A DNA stretch of 64,000 nt from Bowmanella yangjiangensis. GTDB taxonomy: Bacteria; Pseudomonadota; Gammaproteobacteria; Enterobacterales; Alteromonadaceae. The notes beneath the pieces were generated by a model, which saw only the letters and a program-made list of their open reading frames with translations, was not told the DNA's origin and made no database searches. The stretch lies in contig NZ_JAFKCS010000016.1 in assembly GCF_017255015.1 (NCBI RefSeq), forward strand, positions 20,092 through 84,091. Direction: 5' to 3'. Below are positions 26,536 through 35,756 of the stretch, piece after piece (position 1 is the first letter of the stretch; every line of letters starts with the position of its first letter). The position numbers and the translations under genes are program-made.

Positions 26536-28737
26536 ATGGCCTTTGACGTTGATGAGGATATCCTGCAGGACTTCCTGGTTGAAGCGGGAGAAATTCTCGA
26601 ACTGCTGCAAGAGCAACTGGTTGATTTGGAAAATAATCCTGAAGATGCTGACTTGCTCAATGCTATTTTTCGTGGTTTCCATACCGTCAAAGGTGGTGCC
26701 GGGTTTCTGTCACTGACAGAACTGGTTGACGCCTGCCATGGTGCCGAGAACGTGTTCGATGTGCTGCGCACCGGCAAGCGTCAGGTAACTGCAGAATTGA
26801 TGGATGTCATCCTGCAAGCGTTAGACAGCATCAATGAAATGTTCGCTAACGTCAAAGCCCGTGAGCCGCTGGAACCGGCGGCCCCCGAGGTACTTGAAGC
26901 CCTGCATCGTTTAAGTAAGCCTGAATCGGAAGATGAGGTGGCCAGTACTCCTGTCGAGCCCGAACCAGAACCTATTCCTGAACCCGAAATGAGTAGTGAA
27001 GCGTCAACTGGTGGCAGCATTGACGATATCACCGAAGATGAATTTGAAGCCTTGCTTGATGAACTTCATGGCCCCGGTGGTCCTTCAGCGGCTAATACAA
27101 CGGCACCTGCAATAGACTTGAATATGGGTGATGAAGATATCACCGACGACGAATTTGAAGCCCTTCTGGACCAGTTGCATGGTGAAGGCAAGTTTAACGC
27201 ACAAAAACAGGCTGCTTCATCTGCTCCTGCCACACCTGTTTCGGGCCCAGTAGACGGCGACGATATTACTGATGATGAATTTGAAGCTTTGTTGGATCAG
27301 TTGCATGGTTCCGGCAAAGGGCCTGGGGCAGAAAAGGCCGGTGCCAAACCTGCCGCTAAAGTTGAAACTGCTAAGCCTAAAAGCGATGCCAAAGGTGTCA
27401 GTGCGCCGGTGGCTAAAGCCGAGCCAGCTAAACCTGTGAGCAAGCCGGTTGCCAAACCCGCTGAAGACGAAGATGAGGATAAGGCTGCTAGTACTGCTTT
27501 ACGAGGCGCAGATAAGAAAGCTGCTGCCGCGCCACCGCCTGCGGAAACCACAGTTCGGGTGGATACCAAACGTCTGGACCAGATAATGAATATGGTCGGT
27601 GAATTGGTATTAGTACGTAACCGTTTGTTAAGCCTTGGGGTTAACCTGAATAATGAAGACATGTCCAAGGCTATTGCCAACCTGGATGTGGTAACGGGGG
27701 ATTTGCAAGGTGCGGTGATGAAAACCCGCATGCAGCCCATCAAGAAAGTCTTTGGTCGATTCCCACGGGTGGTTAGAGATTTAGCTCGCAGTCTGAAAAA
27801 GGAAATTAATCTTAATCTGGTTGGGGAAGAGACAGACCTGGATAAAAACCTGGTCGAGGCTTTGGCTGACCCGTTGGTGCACTTGGTTAGAAACTCTGTT
27901 GATCACGGTATTGAGATGCCCGATGAACGGGAAGCATCCGGCAAAAAACGCACAGGTACAGTGACCTTGTCTGCTTCTCAGGAAGGCGATCATATTCTGC
28001 TTACCATTGAAGATGACGGTAAGGGCATGGATCCCGAAAAACTTAAAGATATCGCGATTAAACGTGGCGTGTTGGATGTGGATGCGGCCGCCCGTATGTC
28101 GGATGTAGAAGCCTTCAATCTGATTTTTGCCCCCGGTTTCTCTACAAAAACAGAAATTTCGGATATTTCCGGCCGTGGCGTGGGTATGGATGTGGTGAAA
28201 ACCAAGATCAACCAGCTAAACGGTACTGTGCATATCCATTCCGAAAAAGGTGTGGGAACACGACTGGAGATTAAGGTACCGCTGACCTTGGCGATATTGC
28301 CAACTCTGATGGTTATTGTCGGTGAGCAAACCTTTGCGTTGCCGTTGGCGGCAGTGAGCGAAATTATTAATGTTGATATGAGCAAGACCAACACAGTAGA
28401 CGGTCAGCTCACCATGATTGTTCGTTCAAAAGCGATACCGCTGTTCTATCTGAAGGAATGGTTGCATCGTAGTAAAGGAAAAGTACAGATTGAACGCAGC
28501 AAAGGTCATGTTGTGGTGGTGCAGATTGGCACCCAACAAGTAGGTTTTGTCGTAGATGCCCTGATTGGTCAGGAAGAAGTGGTAATTAAACCCTTGGATG
28601 CCTTATTGCAAGGTACGCCCGGTATGGCAGGGGCGACTATTACCAGTGACGGCGGTATCGCATTGATTCTGGACATTCCAAGCCTACTAAAGCGTTATGC
28701 GAAAAAGGCCTTAAAGACAAAAAAAGCAATTAACTGA
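26536..28737 (+). CDS. cheA: chemotaxis histidine kinase CheA without a recognisable P2 domain
   Basis: The 733-residue protein has P1 Hpt with phosphorylated His49 ([13 protein letters not shown]) and P3 from about residue 337 ([18 protein letters not shown]). P4 has its ATP-site motifs ([29 protein letters not shown]), and a P5 CheW-like domain closes the protein. The 105-335 linker holds three copies of an acidic motif, [20 protein letters not shown], at residues 163-179, 200-216 and 242-258, joined by Ala/Pro/Lys-rich stretches; I see no globular P2. CheA passes phosphate to CheY and CheB. The stop overlaps the cheB start (TGATG). Confidence 0.95.
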   Translation: MAFDVDEDILQDFLVEAGEILELLQEQLVDLENNPEDADLLNAIFRGFHTVKGGAGFLSLTELVDACHGAENVFDVLRTGKRQVTAELMDVILQALDSINEMFANVKAREPLEPAAPEVLEALHRLSKPESEDEVASTPVEPEPEPIPEPEMSSEASTGGSIDDITEDEFEALLDELHGPGGPSAANTTAPAIDLNMGDEDITDDEFEALLDQLHGEGKFNAQKQAASSAPATPVSGPVDGDDITDDEFEALLDQLHGSGKGPGAEKAGAKPAAKVETAKPKSDAKGVSAPVAKAEPAKPVSKPVAKPAEDEDEDKAASTALRGADKKAAAAPPPAETTVRVDTKRLDQIMNMVGELVLVRNRLLSLGVNLNNEDMSKAIANLDVVTGDLQGAVMKTRMQPIKKVFGRFPRVVRDLARSLKKEINLNLVGEETDLDKNLVEALADPLVHLVRNSVDHGIEMPDEREASGKKRTGTVTLSASQEGDHILLTIEDDGKGMDPEKLKDIAIKRGVLDVDAAARMSDVEAFNLIFAPGFSTKTEISDISGRGVGMDVVKTKINQLNGTVHIHSEKGVGTRLEIKVPLTLAILPTLMVIVGEQTFALPLAAVSEIINVDMSKTNTVDGQLTMIVRSKAIPLFYLKEWLHRSKGKVQIERSKGHVVVVQIGTQQVGFVVDALIGQEEVVIKPLDALLQGTPGMAGATITSDGGIALILDIPSLLKRYAKKALKTKKAIN

Positions 28738-29843
28738 TGCAATATAAGGTTCTGGTTGTCGACGATTCGACATTCTTTCGTAGACGGGTTTCTGATTTCC
28801 TCAACCAGGATCCGGGCCTGACGGTAGTGGGAGAGGCCAAGAACGGCCAGGAAGCCATCGATATGGCCGCTAAATTGCGGCCTGATGTAATCACCATGGA
28901 TGTCGAGATGCCGATCATGGACGGTATTAGTGCGGTGAAGCGCATTATGGCCAGTAATCCGACGCCGATTCTGATGTTTTCCTCTCTAACCAAAGATGGT
29001 GCTCAAGCGACATTAGATGCATTGGATGCCGGTGCATTAGATTTTCTGCCGAAGAAGTTCGAGGATATTGCTAAGGAACGGCAAGAAGCCATTAGTTTGC
29101 TTCAGCAGCGGGTTAAAGCCTTAGCCAGACGCCGGGCATTTTCCCGACCCAGTTTGCTTAGGACAACACCCAGCCCGGTTGCCAGCTTGCGAGACAGTAG
29201 GGCTGCAGAGACAAAGCCAACGGTTAGCGTTGAATCTGTCCGTCCACCAAAAGCCAGCGGCAAACGCTATTCCGCCTTGGCTATTGGCGCGTCCACCGGC
29301 GGCCCTGTGGCACTGCAAACTATTCTAACCAAGTTGCCAGCGAACTTTCCTTATCCTATTTTCCTGGTGCAGCATATGCCGGGCACCTTTACCACGGCCT
29401 TTGCCGGGCGGATGAATAATCTTTGTCAGATTAAGGTTAAGGAAGCTGAAAACGGCGATCTGATTGAACCCGGCTGTGCTTATCTGGCCCCCGGGGGGAA
29501 GCAGATGTTGGTCGACGGCACCAGCCGCTCATGTCGAATTCGTATTGTGGATGACCCGGGTCTGGACAACATTACCTATAAGCCCAGTGTCGATTTAAGC
29601 TTTGCCTCACTGGGTCGGGTTTATGGCGGCGATCTATTAGCTGTTGTTTTGACTGGTATGGGTGCAGACGGTCGTGAAGGCTGTCGGTCTCTTAAGCAAC
29701 GTGGCGCGACTATCTGGGCGCAAGACGAAAAGTCTTGTGTGGTTTACGGAATGCCTCAGGCCGTGACGGCTGCTGGACTGTCTTCGGCCAGTCTGGCTTT
29801 AGGTGATGTTGCTTCGCATATTTTGGCCGAGATGCCTGCCTGA
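28737..29843 (+). CDS. cheB: chemotaxis protein-glutamate methylesterase CheB
   Basis: The 368-residue protein has an N-terminal receiver ([11 protein letters not shown], phosphoacceptor Asp in [12 protein letters not shown]) and a C-terminal methylesterase domain with the triad Ser in GASTGG, His in QHMPGTFT and Asp in GMGADGREG. It removes methyl groups from chemoreceptors. Its stop codon is the loop of a short hairpin at 29834-29850. Confidence 0.96.
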   Translation: MQYKVLVVDDSTFFRRRVSDFLNQDPGLTVVGEAKNGQEAIDMAAKLRPDVITMDVEMPIMDGISAVKRIMASNPTPILMFSSLTKDGAQATLDALDAGALDFLPKKFEDIAKERQEAISLLQQRVKALARRRAFSRPSLLRTTPSPVASLRDSRAAETKPTVSVESVRPPKASGKRYSALAIGASTGGPVALQTILTKLPANFPYPIFLVQHMPGTFTTAFAGRMNNLCQIKVKEAENGDLIEPGCAYLAPGGKQMLVDGTSRSCRIRIVDDPGLDNITYKPSVDLSFASLGRVYGGDLLAVVLTGMGADGREGCRSLKQRGATIWAQDEKSCVVYGMPQAVTAAGLSSASLALGDVASHILAEMPA

Positions 29844-29850
29844 GGCAGGC
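29834..29850. other. GC-rich hairpin with the cheB stop codon as its loop
   Basis: GCCTGCC (29834-29840) and GGCAGGC (29844-29850) form a perfect 7-bp stem; the 3-nt loop TGA is the cheB stop. No T-run follows, so it is not a standard terminator and transcription presumably continues into parC. Confidence 0.6.
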
Positions 29851-29878
29851 TGGCTTCTATTCCTGTAAGGGCTGAGTT

Positions 29879-30655
29879 GTGATTGTCTGGACAGTGGCGA
29901 ACCAAAAAGGTGGGGTAGGTAAAACCACGACGACAGTGACATTAGGTTCCTTATTGGCCCTAAAGGGCAAAAAGGTATTGCTGGTCGATACCGATCCCCA
30001 TGCTTCGCTTAGCTATTACTTCGGTGTGGATTCCGAAGAACTCTCCTCGAGTTTGTATGACGTGTTTTTGGCGCATAAGAGCCTGACTGCCGACAGAGTG
30101 TTGGACAGTTTGTGCCCAACCAAGTTTGACTCCTTGTTTATTCTGCCCGCCACTATGGCTCTGGCAACGCTGGATCGCAGTATGGGCCATCAGGGCGGAA
30201 TGGGGCTGATAATTAAAAAGGCCTTGGAACTGGTAGAGGACGAGTTTGACTTTGCAATTATGGATTGCCCCCCGGTACTGGGTGTATTGATGGTCAATGC
30301 ACTGGCGGCCTGTGAGCGAATTTTGATTCCGGTGCAGACCGAGTTTTTGGCCCTCAAGGGCCTAGAGCGCATGATGCATACCCTGGAGATTATGAAAAAG
30401 TCCCAGCCGCGTGATTACACTTACACTATTGTTCCCACCATGTACGACAAACGCACTAACGCGGCACTAGAAGCCTATAAGAAATTGCGTGCGACCTACG
30501 GGGATTTGGTTTGGAATGGTGTGGTACCTGTAGACACGCGTTTTCGGGATGCCAGTCAGGCACAAAGCCCGCTACCTGTTTTTCACCCTCGTAGCCGGGG
30601 GGTCTATGCTTATAACAGCTTACTGAATTTCCTTTTGAGTCAGGAGCCGAATTAA
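29879..30655 (+). CDS. parC: ParA-like ATPase ParC, polar localisation of chemotaxis clusters
   Basis: The 258-residue protein has a deviant Walker A ANQKGGVGKTTTTVTLG at the N-terminus, DTDPHASLSYYFG and MDCPPVLGVLMVNAL. ParA homologues inside che operons of Vibrio and relatives (ParC; not topoisomerase IV) move chemotaxis arrays to the pole and divide them between daughter cells. GTG at 29879 follows AAGGGCTGAG. The stop overlaps the parP start, and the operon position fits the role. Confidence 0.88.
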   Translation: MIVWTVANQKGGVGKTTTTVTLGSLLALKGKKVLLVDTDPHASLSYYFGVDSEELSSSLYDVFLAHKSLTADRVLDSLCPTKFDSLFILPATMALATLDRSMGHQGGMGLIIKKALELVEDEFDFAIMDCPPVLGVLMVNALAACERILIPVQTEFLALKGLERMMHTLEIMKKSQPRDYTYTIVPTMYDKRTNAALEAYKKLRATYGDLVWNGVVPVDTRFRDASQAQSPLPVFHPRSRGVYAYNSLLNFLLSQEPN

Positions 30656-31332
30656 TGAGCAAGGGCCAGTTCGCCAATGAAAAGGTGATGGAGGATTACC
30701 TGTCAGCTCTGCTTACCGAAGAGGTAGTGATTGAACAAGCGCAGCGCCAAACTGTGGCTAAGTTGCTTGAAGAGGCTCAGCCCTTTGTTCAAGAACCCGA
30801 GATAGTAACAGAGGTGCAAGCCCCGCAGCTTGCTGAGCCTTTTGAAGCCAGGCCACAGGAGCAAGAGACACCTGAATATCGCCAGGGCCAGTTTCAGGCG
30901 CTGTTATTTGATGTGGCGGGTTTAACCCTGGCAGTTCCTTTGACTGAGCTGGGTGGGATCCACCAGTTTGAAAAGGCCTCACCCTTAATCGGTAAGCCGG
31001 ATTGGTTTAAAGGTGTTATGCTGCACCGTGATGAAAAGCTCAAGGTTGTGGATACCGCACGTTGGGTGATGCCAGAAAAATACTCAGAAACACTGGCAGA
31101 AGCCTTAAATTATCAATATCTTATTATGTTAGGAACCAGTGGTTGGGGGCTTTGCTGCGAATCATTGGTAGATACGGTCAGCTTGCATCAGGATGATGTG
31201 AAATGGCGCGAGAATCAGGGCAAGCGTCCCTGGTTAGCTGGGCTGGTCAAGGAGAAAATGTGTGCCCTGATCGATGTTGGCGCATTGGTCGCACTGTTTG
31301 AACAGGGGTTGGGCAGTAAAGATGCAGATTAA
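30655..31332 (+). CDS. parP: ParP-like CheW-domain protein linking ParC to the chemotaxis array
   Basis: The 225-residue protein has a variable acidic N-terminal region (about 1-75) and a C-terminal CheW-like domain (QFQALLFDVAGLTLAVPLTELGGI...FKGVMLHRDEKLKVVDTARW). This matches ParP, which binds CheA and ParC and stabilises polar arrays. It overlaps the parC stop by one base. An alternative name is simply CheW-domain protein. Confidence 0.85.
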   Translation: MSKGQFANEKVMEDYLSALLTEEVVIEQAQRQTVAKLLEEAQPFVQEPEIVTEVQAPQLAEPFEARPQEQETPEYRQGQFQALLFDVAGLTLAVPLTELGGIHQFEKASPLIGKPDWFKGVMLHRDEKLKVVDTARWVMPEKYSETLAEALNYQYLIMLGTSGWGLCCESLVDTVSLHQDDVKWRENQGKRPWLAGLVKEKMCALIDVGALVALFEQGLGSKDAD

Positions 31333-31355
31333 TCCGCTAGTCGGGAGCGAAGCAT

Positions 31356-31844
31356 ATGAGTGATGACAGAAACAGTAATGCAGCCATAGATAACGACGAA
31401 GTCCTGCAGTGGGTGACCTTCAGATTAGGAGAAGAAACCTACGGCATCAACGTGATGCAAGTGCAGGAAGTGCTGCGTTATACCGAGATTGCTCCGGTAC
31501 CGGGAGCGCCGGATTACGTGTTAGGTATTATTAACCTGCGCGGTAACGTAGTTACGGTCATTGATACCCGTGCCAGATTCGGTTTGGACGCCAATGATGT
31601 CTCTGACAACACCCGTATTGTGATTATTGAGTCAGAACAGCAGGTAGTGGGTATTTTGGTGGATAGTGTCGCTGAAGTGGTGTACCTGAAATCCTCCGAA
31701 ATCGACAGTGCTCCGAATGTGGGTACTGAAGAAAGCGCCAAATTTATTCAGGGCGTTAGCAACCGCGATGGCGAGCTACTGATCCTGGTTGATTTGAATA
31801 AGTTGCTGACGGACGAAGAATGGGATGAAATCAGCAGTATGTAA
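31356..31844 (+). CDS. cheW: chemotaxis coupling protein CheW
   Basis: The 162-residue single CheW domain (QWVTFRLGEETYGINVMQVQEVLRYTEIAPVPGAPDYVLGIINLRGNVVTVID) couples receptors to CheA. The NLRG motif is intact. It is preceded by GGGAGCGA and followed by a rho-independent terminator, which closes the main chemotaxis transcript. Confidence 0.96.
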   Translation: MSDDRNSNAAIDNDEVLQWVTFRLGEETYGINVMQVQEVLRYTEIAPVPGAPDYVLGIINLRGNVVTVIDTRARFGLDANDVSDNTRIVIIESEQQVVGILVDSVAEVVYLKSSEIDSAPNVGTEESAKFIQGVSNRDGELLILVDLNKLLTDEEWDEISSM

Positions 31845-31861
31845 CGGCTGATTCGGTAAAT

Positions 31862-31887
31862 AAACACCCGCTTAGCCGGGTGTTTTT
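31862..31887 (+). terminator. rho-independent terminator after cheW
   Basis: AAACACCCG (31862-31870), loop CTTAGC, then CGGGTGTTT (31877-31885) running into further Ts. Confidence 0.85.
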
Positions 31888-31907
31888 GTATCTGACTAAG
31901 GAACCAT

Positions 31908-32339
31908 ATGGCTTGGATGGGGATTGGAATAGGATTGGCACTACTGGTCGGCGTTATGCTGGTGGTGGTTCTTTTACGCCAGCAGGCCGCGTTAAGCGTT
32001 AGCCAGACTCAGGTCGGGCAGCAAAGCTCAGAAGTTGAAGCCCTGCGAAAGGAGTGCCAGGCCTTGGCCGCGGAGTTGCATGAATTGCGTGCCGGTAGTA
32101 TTGGTATGGGGCAGAGGATCAAACAACTGGAAAGCAGACAAAGGGCCTTTGACAACAGTTTGCGGGAGACCCGTGAACAACAGCAGGAATTAGCTGAAAT
32201 GGATCCCGACACTAAGCTCTACAACAGGGCGGTGAAACTACTGCAGCAAGGGGCATCGGTAGATGAACTGATGCATGAATGTGAACTGCCACGTGCTGAG
32301 GCCGAACTATTGTTTAGCATTCACGGCAAGCAGAGTTAG
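31908..32339 (+). CDS. DUF2802 membrane-anchored coiled-coil protein
   Basis: The 143-residue protein has one N-terminal transmembrane helix (MAWMGIGIGLALLVGVMLVVVLL), a heptad-rich coiled coil (about 28-85) and a small C-terminal DUF2802 domain (YNRAVKLLQQGASVDELMHECELPRAEAELLFSIH) resembling a helix-turn-helix. This gene typically follows cheW in polar-flagellum loci, but its role is unknown. The final codons and stop merge into a 7-bp tandem array. Confidence 0.85.
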   Translation: MAWMGIGIGLALLVGVMLVVVLLRQQAALSVSQTQVGQQSSEVEALRKECQALAAELHELRAGSIGMGQRIKQLESRQRAFDNSLRETREQQQELAEMDPDTKLYNRAVKLLQQGASVDELMHECELPRAEAELLFSIHGKQS

Positions 32340-32403
32340 GAGTTAGGAGTTAGGAGTTAGGAGTTAGGAGTTAGGAGTTAGGAGTTAGGAGTTAGGAGTT
32401 AGG
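32334..32403 (+). repeat. 10 x 7-bp tandem array AGTTAGG
   Basis: Ten perfect copies of AGTTAGG. The first copy contains the last sense codon and the TAG stop of the DUF2802 gene, so the array extends downstream from the stop codon. Confidence 0.95.
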
Positions 32404-32444
32404 AAAATATTTGTTATATCCGAGTGCTCAGTCAATACTTATCT

Positions 32445-32483
32445 GCCTCACGCCTCACGCCTCACGCCTCACGCCTCACGCCT
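32445..32483. repeat. 5.6 x 7-bp tandem array GCCTCAC
   Basis: Five perfect copies of GCCTCAC plus GCCT. On the minus strand the array begins at the TGA stop of the FlhB-like gene and runs away from it. Unit length equals that of the facing AGTTAGG array 41 bp away, but the unit sequence is different. Confidence 0.95.
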
Positions 32484-32787
32484 TGTCATCCATCTTGCCA
32501 TGCATATTGTTCCAGCTGTTGGGGAATTTTCCCTGTAGCACATAAGAAAAAGCAATCAGTTCAGCGATGACAATATACAGCTCCCGCGGTATTTCCTGAC
32601 CCAGATCGAGACTATTCAGAAAGCCTGCCAGTTGCTCATCCTCGTGGACCAAAACACCATGTTCTTTCGCCAGGGCAATAATTTCTTCGGCTAACTCGCC
32701 AAAGCCTTTGGCAATAATCTGCGGTGCTTGTTTAGGGTTATCTGCCTGATATTGGATACCGACGGCGCTTTTAGGTTTGTCTGTCAT
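32476..32787 (-). CDS. stand-alone homologue of the FlhB C-terminal cytoplasmic domain
   Basis: The 103-residue soluble protein matches the part of FlhB/EscU after the autocleavage site: APQIIAKGFGELAEEIIALAKEHGV, EDEQLAGFL, IPRELYIVIAELIAFSYVLQ. It has no transmembrane region. In FlhB this domain switches export specificity when FliK signals hook completion, and the gene directly upstream encodes a FliK-like protein. ATG at 32787 is 4 nt after the fliK-like stop. The 3' end runs into the GCCTCAC array. Confidence 0.85.
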   Translation of the reverse strand: MTDKPKSAVGIQYQADNPKQAPQIIAKGFGELAEEIIALAKEHGVLVHEDEQLAGFLNSLDLGQEIPRELYIVIAELIAFSYVLQGKFPNSWNNMHGKMDDKA

Positions 32788-32791
32788 ATCA

Positions 32792-34945
32792 CTAAGCCTG
32801 TGTCTCAAAGACCTGGTAGGGTCTCTGTTGCAGATGTTCAGGGATTTTACCCAATTGGCATTGGCTGTGATTAACCTGAATACCCAGTGCCGTCAGGCGT
32901 TTTTTCAAATGTGGAATGAATTGGATCACCTGATCCCGAAGGGCGGCATTGGCGGCATAAAAGTCCAGTTCCACTTCGGTCTGGTAGAGCCGCGCTTTGG
33001 CCAGTAAACCACCTAGCTCACCAATTTCCAGTTTCATGGTTAGGTTCCATTGCCTGTCAGCCGAGTGTTTGCTCTTACTCTTTTTGTCAGGTGGTGGTTC
33101 GCGGCGTATCAGCAACTCAATATCACGACGGACTTCTCCCTGAGCTATGGGTAAGTTGTAGTAAAAGCTATCCTGACCCTGAAGCTGAGTTTCAACGCCA
33201 CGTAATTTAGCGTGACTGTGCCCGCCAAGCAGCCGCCCCAAAGTGTTGAGTAATTGGTGTCGTTGCTCAAGCTGAGCCATATCCGACAGATTTCGCTGGT
33301 TAACTGGCGTTGAACTGGTGCTTGGGCGCACGGTTTCCAACAAGGCATTTAATCCGTCCAGTAGTTTCTGCCCCTGACCGGCTTGCAACTTACCACTCTG
33401 ATTGGCCAGTCTGGATGTCAGCGCAACCTGCAACAAGGTCACTAATGCGCCCACCAAGCCTTGGCTGCTGTTCGTTGTGACCAATTGCAGCGGTGTTAGA
33501 TTCAATGCCGGTGTAGTCAGCAGGCTGCGCAGTGCTGCAGCATCCTGTTCATTGCCCTGCGGCAAGCTCTGCTTCAGGTGTTGGCTAAGTTGCTGCAAAA
33601 GCTTACCAGTATCCGTGGCAACGGTCCGGTTATCCGCTAATGCCGTATCAATCTGGTTGAAAAGCCGGGCAGGAGAGTCCTGCTGGCTCATCAAACGGCG
33701 CCCCAGGTCCTGGAATTTTTGCAGCAAGGGGTCTTGCAGATCAACCCTTTGGGCTGCTTGTTGGGTTTTGCTAAGGCTTGGCTGTTGTTCCTGTACTGTT
33801 CCCGATGTGACAGGCCCATTTTGTAACTGTGTTGGTGAGGGTTGCCCGGTGATAACCTGACCTTCCACTTTAATTGGGTTTTGAACCTGATTAAGTGGCG
33901 TAGCGGGTGCCTGCATCCCTTGAAGCAATTTGCTGGTGTCCAGGGTTGTAGGCGGTGCAGCAGAGGAAGTGGGAGCTGACACGGGGGGCGCTGAGCCCAC
34001 TGTGGGCTGCAGGCTGGAAATCATCTGCTGCAGTACCGGTTTTCCAACTACCAGCGTCGCGACGGGTTGTGCCCTGTTTAACAATAGTTCGGGCTGACTG
34101 CCGGTCGGCCATTGCAATTTGACTGACTGCACTTGTCCCTCCGGGCCAAGCAGTAAGGGCATCAGAGACTTCTGCTGGACGATGGGCAACTGACCAACCC
34201 ATTGTTTAAGCTGAGCAAGGTCCAGATTTTGAGGTTTACTCAGTGCTTGTACAAAACGAAACAACTCAGTGCTTTGTTTGGGTATTGGCCATTCGGCAGT
34301 CGCCGCCTTGGCGCTAGGTGTATGACTTGAGGGGCCGGACGAGGAGAGCTTAGGTTCTGCTGAACCTGATTCACTCAGTTTCACATTTTGTGCATCAATT
34401 TTTATTGTCCATTGGCCTTGCTGGCGTTGATAGTTGACTTCCACCGGCTGGCCCGGACGCAGTTCTGGCAGCGGAGCAGACAATGACAGCCTGAGCGTCT
34501 GACCTTGAACATCAAGTATCAGCGCGGCAGCCTGCTGATTCAGCACTCTGGCGGGAAAGCTCAGCGTGTCGGGCAATCCTTGCTGATTATTGACGATAGC
34601 GGTGAGCAAACTATTGAACACAGCGCCCCCCAGCGGTATGGACTGTTGGCTTGTTGGGGCCGGGGTGGCAGTAGTCTGCGTATAGAAAAGTAAACGCCCG
34701 CCGTCCTTATTGTCGGTGAGCAACTGATAGAGTTGGCCGTTTTGTAGCTTACCCTGCAGGTCCTTGGCATTGATAACAACCTGGCGGTTAGCCAGGCTCA
34801 ACAGCAGTTGGTTGCCGGGTAACAGTTTGACTTCTACCTGACTAAGCTGTGCGGCGACGTTATCGGGCAGGGTTAAACCGGCCTGCTGCATTTGTCGCAT
34901 GGCATTGAGCAGGGCTGACTGAGGAGATAATTGCAGTTCTGACAT
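32792..34945 (-). CDS. FliK-like hook-length control domain protein
   Basis: The 717-residue protein is Gln/Pro/Ser-rich and of low complexity through most of its length. It ends in a FliK C-terminal domain (about 600-700: QWNLTMKLEIGELGGLLAKARLYQTEVELDFYAANAALRDQVIQFIPHLKKRLTALGI). The classical fliK, which usually lies with fliE-J, is not in the window, so this is probably a second FliK-type protein. It is paired with the FlhB-C homologue. The role in hook length is inferred. Confidence 0.8.
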   Translation of the reverse strand: MSELQLSPQSALLNAMRQMQQAGLTLPDNVAAQLSQVEVKLLPGNQLLLSLANRQVVINAKDLQGKLQNGQLYQLLTDNKDGGRLLFYTQTTATPAPTSQQSIPLGGAVFNSLLTAIVNNQQGLPDTLSFPARVLNQQAAALILDVQGQTLRLSLSAPLPELRPGQPVEVNYQRQQGQWTIKIDAQNVKLSESGSAEPKLSSSGPSSHTPSAKAATAEWPIPKQSTELFRFVQALSKPQNLDLAQLKQWVGQLPIVQQKSLMPLLLGPEGQVQSVKLQWPTGSQPELLLNRAQPVATLVVGKPVLQQMISSLQPTVGSAPPVSAPTSSAAPPTTLDTSKLLQGMQAPATPLNQVQNPIKVEGQVITGQPSPTQLQNGPVTSGTVQEQQPSLSKTQQAAQRVDLQDPLLQKFQDLGRRLMSQQDSPARLFNQIDTALADNRTVATDTGKLLQQLSQHLKQSLPQGNEQDAAALRSLLTTPALNLTPLQLVTTNSSQGLVGALVTLLQVALTSRLANQSGKLQAGQGQKLLDGLNALLETVRPSTSSTPVNQRNLSDMAQLEQRHQLLNTLGRLLGGHSHAKLRGVETQLQGQDSFYYNLPIAQGEVRRDIELLIRREPPPDKKSKSKHSADRQWNLTMKLEIGELGGLLAKARLYQTEVELDFYAANAALRDQVIQFIPHLKKRLTALGIQVNHSQCQLGKIPEHLQQRPYQVFETQA

Positions 34946-35132
34946 AGGCTCTTATCGACAGACATCGCGCTTAGCTGAATGTCAGGTGGGTTATTTAATA
35001 GAATTTTTGATGATCTCGATCAGTATATCAAGGGCCGTGAAAACATCCCCAACGGCGACCGTCTATGCTATTATCCGCCGGTTTTTGTGTAGTGCATCGC
35101 ATTAAGAATGCCAACCACCTAAAAGGCTAAGT

Positions 35133-35756
35133 TTGTCCTTACTATCGGTTAACAAATTATCTTGCGTAAAGCGTGATCGCATTTTGTTTGAGGAATTGGG
35201 CTTTAGTATGCAAGCGGGTGAACTGCTGCATGTTCAAGGTCCCAATGGCGCAGGCAAAACCAGTTTATTACGGTTGCTGGTAGGGTTGTCGCTACCGGAT
35301 AGTGGCAGCATCCAGTGGCGTGGAGAGGATATCCGCCGAACTCCTGGCCAGTATCAGAGTGAACTCTGTTATTTCGGCCATAAACTGGGTGTGAATCTGG
35401 CGTTAAACGCCATAGATAACCTGCGTTTTTGGTGTCGTATGCAAGGGTTACCTACCAATCAGGATCTTTATCCACTGCTTGAAACCATGGGTTTGGTGGG
35501 ATTAGAAGAGCTTCCCGCCGGGCAATTGTCTGCAGGTCAGCAGCGTCGTATTGCCCTGGCTCGTTTCTGGTTGAAATCCTGCCCTTTATGGGTACTGGAC
35601 GAGCCTTTTACCGCCTTGGACAAACAGGCGGTCGCGCTACTTAAATCGCGTCTAGCTGAACATTTGCAGAGTCAGGGCCTTATCATTATGACCTCTCATC
35701 AAAGCCTGGACTTTCCCTTGCCGGTGCGCGAGCTGCATCTGGAGTACCGCTTATGA
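35133..35756 (+). CDS. ccmA: heme exporter ATP-binding protein CcmA
   Basis: The 207-residue ABC ATPase has Walker A GPNGAGKTSLL near residue 36, signature LSAGQQRRIALAR and Walker B CPLWVLDEPFTALD. With CcmB, CcmC and CcmD it drives release of heme-loaded CcmE in system I cytochrome c maturation. The start is TTG at 35133 after AAAAGG. The stop overlaps the ccmB start by 4 nt. It is divergent from the fliK-like gene. Confidence 0.95.
   Translation: MSLLSVNKLSCVKRDRILFEELGFSMQAGELLHVQGPNGAGKTSLLRLLVGLSLPDSGSIQWRGEDIRRTPGQYQSELCYFGHKLGVNLALNAIDNLRFWCRMQGLPTNQDLYPLLETMGLVGLEELPAGQLSAGQQRRIALARFWLKSCPLWVLDEPFTALDKQAVALLKSRLAEHLQSQGLIIMTSHQSLDFPLPVRELHLEYRL

Noticed and set aside
29879-30655. 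Plasmid or chromosome partition ParA
   Set aside because: There is no parB or parS-like repeat nearby. Its place between cheB and a CheW-domain gene fits the chemotaxis-array ParC instead.
32334-32483. CRISPR array
   Set aside because: The 7-bp units are contiguous with no spacers, so these are simple tandem repeats.
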